IMG/VR virus record: IMGVR_UViG_3300037247_000722 | Coordinates: 1 to 21,219 of that record | Source: a virus | Direction: 5' to 3' (one strand) | Length of the DNA stretch: 21,219 bases | Shown: positions 1 to 6,555 of the stretch, in pieces | Position numbering within the stretch: position 1 is the first letter of the stretch | Layout of the letters: each line of letters begins with the position of its first letter | Notes under the pieces: model-generated | The model's input: the letters and a program-made list of their open reading frames with translations, nothing else | Told to the model about the DNA's origin: nothing | Database searches by the model: none | Position numbers and translations under genes: made by a program

Positions 1-249
1 AACTATTTCTTCTTTTGTGAAGTTTTCTTCTAATTCTTCAGACCATGATATTTTCTTGACTGACTTCTTGACTGGTTTTTTGACTACCTTAACAGCCTTA
101 TCTGATTCATAAAAATCACTGTTTAGTAATATCTTTTCTGTATGTTCTTTTTGGATTTCGATAGGAACATTTGCCTCTTTGAAGTGATACTTAAATTTAG
201 GATAAGTAGACTTAATACAAACATCTGCAGATTTCGATGCAATTTTCAT
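1..249 (-). CDS. hypothetical protein, C-terminus cut by window edge
   Basis: The reading frame starts at ATG 249 and stays open for 83 codons to the left edge, so the C-terminus is missing. Residues 1-50 look like a small beta-rich domain, followed by a Lys/Val-rich stretch (VVKKPVKKSVKK) and an acidic end. I do not recognise a family. The layout, with a compact N-terminal domain, a motif of the type 'P-[IV]-x-I-x(5)-E-x-I-L-x-x-x-D-F' and then a charged tail, resembles the protein at 5561-5938, so both may share a small virion-protein fold; this is inference. A TATA-like element at 271-278 is placed for leaderless transcription from the ATG. It comes after the probable tail terminator, where tail genes would be expected. 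Confidence 0.7.
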   Translation of the reverse strand, partial: MKIASKSADVCIKSTYPKFKYHFKEANVPIEIQKEHTEKILLNSDFYESDKAVKVVKKPVKKSVKKISWSEELEENFTKEEIV

Positions 250-270
250 AAATTATCAAAGTGTTCTACC

Positions 271-278
271 TATATATA
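271..278 (-). promoter_or_regulatory. TATA box for the gene starting at 249
   Basis: The minus strand reads ATTATATATAGG here. The centre lies about 25 bases upstream of ATG 249, the spacing seen at most operon starts in the window, and there is no ribosome binding site before the ATG. Confidence 0.6.
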
Positions 279-291
279 ATTATCGAAATTA

Positions 292-320
292 TAAAAAAAA
301 TAAAAAGCCGATTAAGGCTC
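292..320 (-). terminator. hairpin plus oligo-T terminator
   Basis: On the minus strand, AGCC (319-316) pairs with GGCT (309-306) around a six-base loop and is followed by a T-rich run (T5, A, then T8). It lies just after the stop codon at 332-334 and before the promoter of the next gene. Archaeal termination mainly needs oligo-T, which is present; the 4-bp stem is short and may be incidental. Confidence 0.5.
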
Positions 321-331
321 AATAAAATAAA

Positions 332-481
332 TTAATCCTCAGTTGATTCAGCTTCGTCTGTTTCTTCTGGGGTTTCTTCAGTGGATTCCGAAGTCTCTTC
401 GTCTTCCTTTTTTACTTCTGTAGATTCAGCTTCAGTCGTTTCAGACTCTACTTTTTCTACAGGGGTTTCTGTTTCTTCCAT
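332..481 (-). CDS. acidic Glu/Thr/Ser-rich peptide (49 aa)
   Basis: This short gene runs from ATG 481 to TAA 332 and encodes 49 residues made almost entirely of Glu, Thr, Ser, Asp and Val, with repeated ET/EST units (EETETPVEK, EAESTEV, EESTEETPEET). It is very likely disordered and strongly negative. It has its own TATA box at 502-509 at leaderless distance and a terminator-like structure after its stop, so it appears to be a single-gene transcription unit, which supports a real gene. No family is recognisable. Short acidic proteins in tail or head modules can act as assembly chaperones or DNA mimics, but nothing here shows which. Confidence 0.65.
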   Translation of the reverse strand: MEETETPVEKVESETTEAESTEVKKEDEETSESTEETPEETDEAESTED

Positions 482-501
482 ATAATTACATAGATTTCTA
501 C

Positions 502-509
502 TTTATAAA
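502..509 (-). promoter_or_regulatory. TATA box for acidic peptide gene
   Basis: TTTATAAA lies inside the palindrome ACTTTATAAAGT (500-511), with its centre 25.5 bases upstream of ATG 481 and no ribosome binding site before the ATG. Confidence 0.75.
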
Positions 510-525
510 GTTAATTATTAGAATA

Positions 526-954
526 TCAAACTGCCAAGTTAAGTTGTTCGAGTCGCCATTTCGTCTGAGAACGCCACAGACCAACCATTTTAGAACTCAT
601 GTCAGTTTCTTCCATTATGTCACTTATATCGTAAACTGAATCAGTGAAAACGTCTATTTGAGCGTCATTTAGTACACGTCTCAATTCTTTTCTCATTGAT
701 ACGAACTGAGCACGAGACTTAGCTGTTCTTATGTCTAACATTATAAAGGTTTGAGTCTTTTTAGATTGACCGCCAGATGCGTTATCTTCAGGTGTGTATA
801 TTAATTCCCAAATAAATATGAAATCTCCACTATTGAGACTTACTCTTTTTACTTCAGAAATATCAGAAATAGTTGGAGTCCTACCGTTTGTGTTAGACTG
901 ATCCCAATTTGTAGATATAAGGTTAGCCACATCAATTAAAATATCATCTGCCAA
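526..954 (-). CDS. probable tail terminator / tail-completion protein
   Basis: The protein has 142 residues. The start is TTG 954: a GAGGT ribosome binding site lies 8 bases upstream, inside the end of the preceding gene, which it overlaps by 11 bases, and there is no ATG nearby. The N-terminus, an amphipathic helix (VANLISTNW) followed by a short loop and beta strands, and a C-terminal strand ending in a helix (WRSQTKWRLEQL) are the layout of small neck or tail-terminator proteins of siphoviruses. The third place after a connector gene also fits. It would cap the tail tube and dock it to the head. I infer this from size, layout and position; no diagnostic motif is visible, and another neck protein is possible. 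Confidence 0.5.
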   Translation of the reverse strand: MADDILIDVANLISTNWDQSNTNGRTPTISDISEVKRVSLNSGDFIFIWELIYTPEDNASGGQSKKTQTFIMLDIRTAKSRAQFVSMRKELRRVLNDAQIDVFTDSVYDISDIMEETDMSSKMVGLWRSQTKWRLEQLNLAV

Positions 955-1162
955 GTTTATCTACCTCTGGTTCTAATTTTGGTGTACTTAGATTAACTTT
1001 TCTTAAGTTGACTTTTTGTAGTACTAATATTTTTCCGCTGTTTTTATTTAATTTATTTTCCATGTAGTTTAATGCTTTTTCTAATGTATCAAATTGTTCA
1101 ATATCGTAATAACAACTCACCCTCCAAACGTCTGGACCATCTGGTAAGTATCCTGTTTCCAT
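944..1162 (-). CDS. hypothetical protein (72 aa) between connector and tail terminator
   Basis: It starts at ATG 1162, which shares one base with the stop of the connector gene (TAATG), and overlaps the next gene by 11 bases. Its last codons carry the GAGGT site used by that next gene, so the three genes are translationally coupled. The fold looks like one beta-alpha-beta unit (WRVSCYYDIEQFDTLEKALNYME) followed by a basic segment with two short repeats (KVNLRKVNLS). The family is unknown. The position between a connector and a tail terminator suggests a role in the head-tail joint, but that is inference. Confidence 0.65.
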   Translation of the reverse strand: METGYLPDGPDVWRVSCYYDIEQFDTLEKALNYMENKLNKNSGKILVLQKVNLRKVNLSTPKLEPEVDKLGR

Positions 1163-1779
1163 TATATTATAGCTACTTTTAGCTCCCTATTTGATTGAAT
1201 TATTTTATTTGCTTCTCTTTGCCAAATAGTTCGTTTGTCTATTAAAGGAATATTTGAACTTCCTTCCGGAAATAAAATAGACTTATCGTCAGACTCGACT
1301 ATTGCTATTGCTGTCAGTCTAATACATGCTTTTTCTATATCTTTTTTAACAGTAAGTTCACTAAATCTATAAGTTAATCTAACATCAAAAGTACGTTTAA
1401 TAATTCTTGGATAAGTTCTAATCCAAAGTATTCCGTCTTGTTGGTTTATCCAGTAATCATTATTTCGACCTTCGGTTCTAGTAACTAGATAATCTTCCCA
1501 ACCGTCATTATCTGAAGTACTTGTCCAAACTTCTAACTTGTCTCCGTCGCCAGTTGATAGAGTTTTAATATTTCTGTTTCCCATAAAGATTTTAATTCCT
1601 TCGTATCTAAGAGTCGGATTATCTATTGTATGATATTCTTTTGTGACAGTTTCACTTTTCCAAGAGTTCATAGTTAACTGATTTATTTCATCTTCAGATT
1701 GTTCAATCATTTCTTCTACTTGTGTTTTAGTTGGCTTAGTCGTTCCGTCGAATTTCTTAAGCTGAAGGAAACTTGCCAC
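1162..1779 (-). CDS. head-tail connector (gp6-like adaptor), 5' end apparently frameshifted
   Basis: The open frame starts with GTG 1779 and gives 205 residues. The N-terminal helix region (PTKTQVEEMIEQSEDEINQL) followed by a beta-rich middle and a C-terminal helical part (DIEKACIRLTAIAIVES) matches the DNA-packaging connector layout of HK97 gp6/SPP1 gp15-type adaptors, which form the ring below the portal. Members usually begin with a 'YC..xxV...L' helix. That segment (VDYCSSDKVASFL) is present upstream in the same frame, but no ordinary start codon precedes it. The promoter and the leaderless ATG (1823) are in another frame, one base off. The real protein is probably about 219 residues starting at 1823; see the entry at 1780-1823. 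Confidence 0.7.
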   Translation of the reverse strand: MASFLQLKKFDGTTKPTKTQVEEMIEQSEDEINQLTMNSWKSETVTKEYHTIDNPTLRYEGIKIFMGNRNIKTLSTGDGDKLEVWTSTSDNDGWEDYLVTRTEGRNNDYWINQQDGILWIRTYPRIIKRTFDVRLTYRFSELTVKKDIEKACIRLTAIAIVESDDKSILFPEGSSNIPLIDKRTIWQREANKIIQSNRELKVAII

Positions 1780-1823
1780 TTTATCAGAACTGCAATAGTC
1801 TACGATTTTTGTTCACCTACCAT
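1780..1823 (-). other. shifted 5' end of the connector gene (one-base frame break)
   Basis: ATG 1823 lies 27.5 bases below a TATA box, but its frame reads only MVGEQKS and then TAG. The frame of the connector gene reads IVDYCSSDK before GTG 1779. One extra base in the homopolymer T5 at 1806-1810 (A5 on the coding strand) would join them into a single protein starting MVGEQKIVDYCSSDK. This could be an assembly or sequencing indel, a real mutation, or -1 slippage on the A run. Confidence 0.65.
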
Positions 1824-1846
1824 GAGTTTTAAAGGAAATTAGATTA

Positions 1847-1854
1847 TTTATAAT
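1847..1854 (-). promoter_or_regulatory. TATA box for connector operon
   Basis: The minus strand reads AATTATAAAT, centred 27.5 bases above ATG 1823. It lies directly after the stop codon of the beta-propeller gene (1858). It would serve the genes at 1823-944-526 as one transcript. Confidence 0.65.
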
Positions 1855-1857
1855 TAA

Positions 1858-3129
1858 CTATTGGAACGTTCCGCCTACTTTAACCAAAATTGGTTTTTCT
1901 ACGAATGTTCCTGATATTTTTGTTTTTATTGTTTTGGTTGAGAATGTTCCGCCTATTTTTATTTTTGGGTTAATTACTCCGCTTACTGCACTTATTTCAA
2001 TATCATTAACTAGATTAACAAATATATCCGCTAAATCATCATTATACCAACTCCATTGAACTCTTCCACCAGAATCTCCAATTGTTCTACCACCATGAAC
2101 AAGTCGATTATCATCTGTTGTTTCATTATAAGCTTGTTCACTTCCCCAGGTACTCATTCCATCATCAGACTTATGAAATACTATATCCATTTCACTTAAC
2201 CAAGTCCCACCTTTTAGATAAGCTACATAAACATCGTCGTTTTGTTGATTTATTAAAACTGAACATTGTGCTGATTCTGCTTGGGAATTATATATAAGTG
2301 AGGTATTTGGAAATGATGGAGAATCTATGGAGTTTGGATTTATCACGGATGCTACAAGGACGTCTACAACGGTATCGGGGTCAGTATGACTTACAAACAT
2401 AATTTTTCTATCACTATGTCTAACTGCCCCATCCATATTTATATAAGTTAAATTGTCATGCCTGTCAAGTGCATTCTCAGTTTCCGTCCAATCATCTTCA
2501 CTATCATCATACATCTTTATTGAAATTTTATTTGCGCTTCTGTCCCAAAATATACCACAAGCATCGTTATCATCACCAGTATTTGCCGGATATAAAAGAA
2601 GCCAATCTTCTTCTGTTGGTGTTTCAAATGGGTCTGCTATACTTGTTCCAGCAGTTGCAAATAAATCATCTGATTTTAAACATCCTATTTCTGATTGTGT
2701 AGAATATGCAACTATAATATTACCACTCACGGTTTTTGTAATTGCAATTCTATTTTCAGATTTAGTAGAAGAAACCGTCAATCCACTAACTACTGTTCTT
2801 TGAGTGCCACGAACTCCCGTGCTTATATTTACGGTCCTATATTTACAAGCTCCACCAGTATCTAATGTGACAACATGTAATATAGTTCCACTATCTCCTG
2901 GGGTTTCTTGGTCATACCAGCAAGCGACATTCATTATTGTTCCATCAAATATTATAGCTTGGCCGGACCATGATGAGCCACCATCAACCGTTCTTCTTTG
3001 AAATGCCTCATTCCCACTACTAATAAAAACAACTGTACCAGTATCTTTATCAGTCCAATACGGACCCCACAAATTATTTGATTCGTCTAATGTTCCAATT
3101 ATTGAGCTATATACTGTTGTATCAGCCAT
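1858..3129 (-). CDS. Asp-box beta-propeller (sialidase-like) virion adhesion protein
   Basis: The protein has 423 residues and starts at ATG 3129. The AAAGGAGGAATTT ribosome binding region upstream is the strongest Shine-Dalgarno in the window, and the start overlaps the previous stop by 8 bases. Residues 47-54 (TVDGGSSW) form a canonical Asp box, and 321-328 (SDDGMSTW) a near match. These mark the blade turns of BNR/sialidase six-bladed propellers. The usual catalytic arginine motif of sialidases is not evident, so glycan binding is more likely than cleavage. Residues 389-423 carry three short repeats (KIKIGGTF, KTKISGTF, LVKVGGTF), a tail often seen in phage receptor-binding proteins. It sits after the fibre gene, so I infer a receptor-recognition role at the particle surface. 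Confidence 0.6.
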   Translation of the reverse strand: MADTTVYSSIIGTLDESNNLWGPYWTDKDTGTVVFISSGNEAFQRRTVDGGSSWSGQAIIFDGTIMNVACWYDQETPGDSGTILHVVTLDTGGACKYRTVNISTGVRGTQRTVVSGLTVSSTKSENRIAITKTVSGNIIVAYSTQSEIGCLKSDDLFATAGTSIADPFETPTEEDWLLLYPANTGDDNDACGIFWDRSANKISIKMYDDSEDDWTETENALDRHDNLTYINMDGAVRHSDRKIMFVSHTDPDTVVDVLVASVINPNSIDSPSFPNTSLIYNSQAESAQCSVLINQQNDDVYVAYLKGGTWLSEMDIVFHKSDDGMSTWGSEQAYNETTDDNRLVHGGRTIGDSGGRVQWSWYNDDLADIFVNLVNDIEISAVSGVINPKIKIGGTFSTKTIKTKISGTFVEKPILVKVGGTFQ

Positions 3130-3382
3130 TTTTAAATTCCTCCTTTGTTTCTTTCTCTAAATAATCATGAATAGCTGAAGCACATTCTAAATTAGGAAAA
3201 ATATCACTTTTTATAATCTCATTAACATCTTTTACCACAGCATCTAAATATTTATCGTATTCACCATCTTTAACTTGTTTACAATCCATCCATTTAGATT
3301 TCTTCTCAGTAGAAAGATTTCTAGTCTCTTGAGCCTCAGCTAGAACTGCGTTTAAATGAAATAATTGATGACTAGATAACAT
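3122..3382 (-). CDS. hypothetical helical protein (86 aa) between fibre and propeller genes
   Basis: It starts at ATG 3382, sharing one base with the fibre stop (TAATG), and ends 8 bases inside the propeller gene. It is predicted to be mostly helical and highly charged (NAVLAEAQETRNL, KYLDAVVKDVNEII), with two Cys residues (in MDCKQ and LECAS). I see no signal peptide or membrane segment. Small helical genes directly after a fibre gene are often fibre-assembly chaperones in tailed viruses. Here that rests on position only. It also supplies the strong ribosome binding site for the propeller gene. Confidence 0.6.
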   Translation of the reverse strand: MLSSHQLFHLNAVLAEAQETRNLSTEKKSKWMDCKQVKDGEYDKYLDAVVKDVNEIIKSDIFPNLECASAIHDYLEKETKEEFKNG

Positions 3383-4980
3383 TAACTCTCATCAATCCAA
3401 GTATCACCATTAACAGCGTTAGACGGTTCGACCGTTCCAGACCATTCGACTGAAGTAAATCCAGAAGGTCTTGCTGTTCCTGCGGTGCCACCATGATTGA
3501 TATGCCCCTTGACGTTTGTTTTAGTAAATGAAACTTTAGCATTATTTGTGTTTACGTCTGAGTGGTCAGTCCCGCCTGCACTTGACCTATGAGTTGTATT
3601 TTCACTTATTCCGTCATGGTCATGTAAAGTAGTATCTCCGCCGCCTGTTAAGGTATCAAGTTCAGTTCCAGTTGCGGTTGTGTCATTGTGACTAACTATT
3701 GAATGTGATTCTGCGTGTTTTGCTAAAGTATTTGCTACTATTTCATCCCATTTATCAGCTCCTAATAATCCAGCATTATCTGTATCAGCCTCGATAAGTG
3801 TTACATTAGTTCCATCACTAGATTCTATAACCTCAGTTGTTGCGTTCCCTGTTCCTAGACTAAGGTTGGTTGATACGTTTGTGTCCTTCAAAGTATTTGC
3901 TACTATTTCATCCCATTTATCTGAACCAAGAATACCTGCGTTTGTTGTGTCGGCTTCAACCAAAGTTGCATCAGTACCATCAGATGAATCTACTTTTATT
4001 GTAGTGGCTGTTCTTGTTCCTGCACTTAGGTTAGTTGAAACATTTGTATCTTTTGAAGTATTTGTAGAAATAGCCGAACGTTCTGTATCAGTTAAAACCT
4101 TAGTAGTTGTTCCTTCTATCATATTATCCATTTGGAATACATCACCTACTACACTTGTTGGATCGTAAGTTGCTGCTGCCATGTCTCCACCTGCACTTGC
4201 AAAATCAGAAATTAAAGCTTTTTTAAGGCTACCTGTATCTCCTGTATCACTTATTAAAACAAAATCAGCACCTACTGCTGTTACGGTATCTTGTCCGGTT
4301 ACTGCTGTTTTGTCTAAGGTTAATCCAGTATCTCCTGTTACGTCGCCTGTGTGAGTTGCATTAGTTACTTTAGATGAATTAGTAACTACATCTGAATGAT
4401 CTGAACCAGTTGAACTTCTATGAGTAGTATTTGAACTTACTGCGGCGGCGTCTGTATAACTTACTTTGGCATTATTAGTTACTATTTCATCAAACTTCGC
4501 TTTAGTTAAAAGTCCGGCTCTGGTCGCACTTGCAGATACGAGTGTGGCGTTTGTACCATCAGACGAGTCTACATCTACGGTTGTTTCGGTACTTGTGCCT
4601 TCGGATAAGTCTGTTGAAATGTTAGTATTTTTAGCATTGTTTGTTGTAATGTCTGTACTTTGTTGAGAGGTTATACCTGTTTTGGCTGTATTGGCTGTTA
4701 CTGCACTTATGTTTGTTCCTGAGTCTTTTATTAACTTGCCAGTTGTTGAATCGAATACTGTTATATTTTCGTCTGTTGCACTGTTTGGACCAACTACATC
4801 GCCAGAACCTGAATCTGTGAATTCTAATGCTGTTTCTCCAGAATTTACTGAAACAACTTTACTAGCCTGTCCAGAAAAACCAGAAGGCGTATCAGATAAA
4901 GCAGAAAAACTTGTAGCACCATTTTCCACTGTTACAGCTATAGCATCAGGTTCAGAAATAGTCACGTTAATATCTGTCAT
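3382..4980 (-). CDS. repeat-rich tail (or head) fibre protein
   Basis: The protein has 532 residues. The start ATG 4980 has a GAGGT site six bases upstream that overlaps the stop of the preceding gene. Composition is dominated by Thr, Ser, Asp, Asn, Ala and Val, with no Cys and no Trp until residue 352. The N-terminal part (FSALSDTPSGFSGQASKVVSV, then VTVFDSTTGKLIKDSG-like text) is a common fibre start. Three units of about 55 residues occur at roughly 116-170, 310-363 and 365-418, with the cores SSDGTxATL and KxDEIVxN. A second motif (NTTHRSSxGxxDHSDV) occurs near 184 and 465. The C-terminus (EPSNAVNGDTWIDES) is a typical fibre end. It is likely a trimeric beta-structured shaft carrying host-recognition elements. 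Confidence 0.75.
   Translation of the reverse strand: MTDINVTISEPDAIAVTVENGATSFSALSDTPSGFSGQASKVVSVNSGETALEFTDSGSGDVVGPNSATDENITVFDSTTGKLIKDSGTNISAVTANTAKTGITSQQSTDITTNNAKNTNISTDLSEGTSTETTVDVDSSDGTNATLVSASATRAGLLTKAKFDEIVTNNAKVSYTDAAAVSSNTTHRSSTGSDHSDVVTNSSKVTNATHTGDVTGDTGLTLDKTAVTGQDTVTAVGADFVLISDTGDTGSLKKALISDFASAGGDMAAATYDPTSVVGDVFQMDNMIEGTTTKVLTDTERSAISTNTSKDTNVSTNLSAGTRTATTIKVDSSDGTDATLVEADTTNAGILGSDKWDEIVANTLKDTNVSTNLSLGTGNATTEVIESSDGTNVTLIEADTDNAGLLGADKWDEIVANTLAKHAESHSIVSHNDTTATGTELDTLTGGGDTTLHDHDGISENTTHRSSAGGTDHSDVNTNNAKVSFTKTNVKGHINHGGTAGTARPSGFTSVEWSGTVEPSNAVNGDTWIDES
3725..3921 (-). repeat. tandem 165-bp repeat within fibre gene
   Basis: A 32-base segment is identical at 3725-3756 and 3890-3921, 165 bases apart, which is exactly 55 codons. 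It encodes DKWDEIVANTL in both copies. A third, diverged copy with the core ACTATTTCAT lies at 4481-4490. Identity at DNA level between the adjacent copies points to recent duplication or gene conversion. Confidence 0.8.
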
Positions 4981-4988
4981 TTTTTACC

Positions 4989-5345
4989 TCAACTAAATGC
5001 GTCACCAACACGCTGTTCTATTGTGAATTTAGCTCGCTTTAATACAACTGCTCTATCAAGTGAGCCATCTAATCTTTGGTAATCGTATAAATAAGAACCA
5101 CTTAAATCTTCTGTATCTGATTCGACTAAAGCTATTTGAGTTACTCCATTTGTTGGGTCAGAATGATTTGTGATTTCTTTTTTAATTATAGCGTCTGCGT
5201 CTGAATCTGATATTTTAGATTTAACTGTGAATAAAAATGTATAACCAGTTATGTCAATCGGATCACCTGCTGAATCTGTAAGAGTCACAGTAAATGTTTT
5301 ATCTTCACCTTCGTAGATACTTAAATCAGTTACGTCCGTTGCCAT
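4989..5345 (-). CDS. BppU-like baseplate upper protein / fibre-anchoring Ig-like domain
   Basis: The protein has 118 residues and starts at ATG 5345, directly below a TATA box. The sequence follows the N-terminal domain of BppU-type phage baseplate proteins: an opening strand (YEGEDKTFTVTLTD), 'G-x-P-I-D-I-T-G-Y-T-F' near residues 26-37, a central KSKISDSDA segment, then GVTQIAL and SGSYLYDYQR strands and a closing FTIEQR strand. In Gram-positive phages this domain fixes receptor-binding proteins to the baseplate. Here it precedes the fibre gene, and its stop codon overlaps the fibre ribosome binding site, so it probably anchors that fibre. Only the anchor-like domain is present; the long C-terminal part of some BppU proteins is missing. 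Confidence 0.6.
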   Translation of the reverse strand: MATDVTDLSIYEGEDKTFTVTLTDSAGDPIDITGYTFLFTVKSKISDSDADAIIKKEITNHSDPTNGVTQIALVESDTEDLSGSYLYDYQRLDGSLDRAVVLKRAKFTIEQRVGDAFS

Positions 5346-5366
5346 AATAAATATAAGAAATTCAAG

Positions 5367-5374
5367 TATAAATA
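5367..5374 (-). promoter_or_regulatory. TATA box for fibre operon
   Basis: The minus strand reads TATTTATA, centred 25.5 bases above ATG 5345. It would drive the genes 5345, 4980, 3382 and 3129 as one transcript. Confidence 0.65.
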
Positions 5375-5387
5375 ATTATCGTTAAAA

Positions 5388-5561
5388 TTAAGCTGCACGA
5401 GTCACCTTAAAAATGTGAACTCTCTGTTGATTTGTATTTGGAACAACAAAAAGCATATCAGTAACAGCTGTTAAAGTAATTGCATCAATTGCAGCAGCGA
5501 TTGCAACTGGTTCATTAATATCTACTACAGAAATTGTTCCCGTCGTCAACTCACCTGCCAT
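5388..5561 (-). CDS. small beta-structured virion-type protein (57 aa)
   Basis: The gene runs from ATG 5561, sharing one base with the previous stop (TAATG), to TAA 5388. An AGAGGTTGA site precedes the start. The protein opens with MAGELTTGTISVVDI and is rich in Ala, Val, Ile and Thr, with no Cys or Trp; it ends in MLFVVPN and RVHIFKVTRAA strands. This composition and the 'LTTGTISVVDIN' opening look like a small capsid-decoration or fibre-base protein, but no family can be named. It is translationally coupled to the acidic-tailed gene before it, and the fibre operon promoter follows. Confidence 0.65.
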   Translation of the reverse strand: MAGELTTGTISVVDINEPVAIAAAIDAITLTAVTDMLFVVPNTNQQRVHIFKVTRAA

Positions 5562-5938
5562 TATTCAACCTCTGGGACATTGTCCTTATTTTCTTCTAAA
5601 ATTTCTTCTGCTGTCTCAACTTCTACTTCTGGGTCAATAACTTTATCTGATTGAATATCTATAACTGATTCTTTTTCTTTTTTCTCTCTAGCCTTTTTCT
5701 CTTTCTTAGTTTCTTTTACTTCTTTCACTTCTTCTTCCTCAGAATAAGCTTCAAACATATCATGATTAATTAATTCGTCGTAGTCTTCCTGGTTTTTTAC
5801 TAAATAAGAAACGTTTCGGTTAAACCGGTAAGTGTTATTAACTTCGTGATTGCTTGAATCTAAATGAATATTTTTACAAGTATATTTAAACGAGTCGCCT
5901 TTTGCTAGACAGATTACTAATTTTGGTTTGTATTCCAT
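5561..5938 (-). CDS. small protein with highly charged C-terminal tail (125 aa)
   Basis: It starts at ATG 5938, leaderless below a TATA box. Residues 1-60 form a compact, probably beta-rich domain (KPKLVICLAKGDSFKYTCKN, then NVSYLVKNQEDYDELINHDMF). Residues 65-125 are almost only Glu, Lys, Val and Asp, first mixed-charge (KETKKEKKAREKKEKE) and then acidic, and are likely a disordered or coiled tail. The architecture is like the truncated gene at 1-249. Similar short proteins with a 'V-x-Y-L-V-x(n)-D-Y-D-E-L' motif are common in virion modules of tailed viruses, but the function is not established here. It forms an operon with the 57-residue protein. Confidence 0.6.
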   Translation of the reverse strand: MEYKPKLVICLAKGDSFKYTCKNIHLDSSNHEVNNTYRFNRNVSYLVKNQEDYDELINHDMFEAYSEEEEVKEVKETKKEKKAREKKEKESVIDIQSDKVIDPEVEVETAEEILEENKDNVPEVE

Positions 5939-5959
5939 GATAATTATAAGACTTTGATA

Positions 5960-5967
5960 TTTATAAA
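5960..5967 (-). promoter_or_regulatory. TATA box for gene at 5938
   Basis: TTTATAAA is centred 25.5 bases above ATG 5938 and lies three bases after the sulfotransferase stop codon (5971). Confidence 0.7.
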
Positions 5968-5970
5968 TGT

Positions 5971-6555
5971 TTAGTTTAAGATTATTCCTTTTTCGTATCC
6001 AAACATATCAAAGTCTTTCTCATATAACTTAAGAACTTTTTTCGCAGTAGAGACATTATAATATTTTTCGAAGTCTACTTTGTCTGTTTTATTTTCGTGA
6101 CGTAATTCTACATTTTTTATTTTTATTTTATCACAAATTAACTTAAAGTCTTTTTGTATGTTTTCAAATTTACCAATAAAATCTGGAGTCTCTGGTAGAA
6201 AAGTATATTGAGGTCTAAAATGAATATCCATGTTTTCTATTTTTGTATTACTAACCACTTCAACAAATCTTTCAAAGCTCATATTTTTATGAAGTTCTGG
6301 ATGGTTTTGTATATTTTGTAAAGATCCTTTTTGGATTACGTGTCTAAAACAACTAGCCAATCTATCAAAGGGATTCCTAACAAAAGTAAACTTAAAAGAA
6401 TTTTTATTATATTCTTCTACCTTATTGAACTCATGATTTTTTCTAAAGGATATTAAAATAGAAGTACTTGCTACTTTTGGAACACGGAAATAAGTAGCAT
6501 TATGTTTCTCAAAGGAAAAAATCATTTTTTTAATATTTGAATGTGGATAATTCAT
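5971..6555 (-). CDS. sulfotransferase family protein (Sulfotransfer_2-like)
   Basis: The protein has 194 residues. Sulfotransferases move a sulfuryl group from PAPS to a hydroxyl or amino group, often on glycans. Both cofactor motifs are visible: the 5'-phosphosulfate loop at 24-33 (RVPKVASTSI, with Lys27) and the 3'-phosphate motif at 58-70 (FVRNPFDRLASCF, with Arg60 and Ser68). The later segment IHFRPQYTFL matches the acceptor-side 'H-x-x-P-Q' region of this family, and the DFIGKFENIQKDF motif follows the family pattern. The length is near the lower end for the family, but the core is complete. There is no signal peptide, so it would be cytoplasmic. Start ATG 6555 overlaps the previous stop as ATGA. 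Likely targets are host or virion glycans; this is inference. Confidence 0.85.
   Translation of the reverse strand: MNYPHSNIKKMIFSFEKHNATYFRVPKVASTSILISFRKNHEFNKVEEYNKNSFKFTFVRNPFDRLASCFRHVIQKGSLQNIQNHPELHKNMSFERFVEVVSNTKIENMDIHFRPQYTFLPETPDFIGKFENIQKDFKLICDKIKIKNVELRHENKTDKVDFEKYYNVSTAKKVLKLYEKDFDMFGYEKGIILN

Noticed and set aside
2288-2297. TATA-like sequence inside the propeller gene with an ATG at 2266
   Set aside because: The ATG is out of frame with the propeller and opens no long reading frame, so chance in AT-rich sequence is more likely.
2082-5000. Long plus-strand reading frames opposite the propeller and fibre genes
   Set aside because: They are in antisense to well-supported genes, have no TATA box or ribosome binding site and encode low-complexity or hydrophobic text that mirrors the codon bias of the opposite strand.
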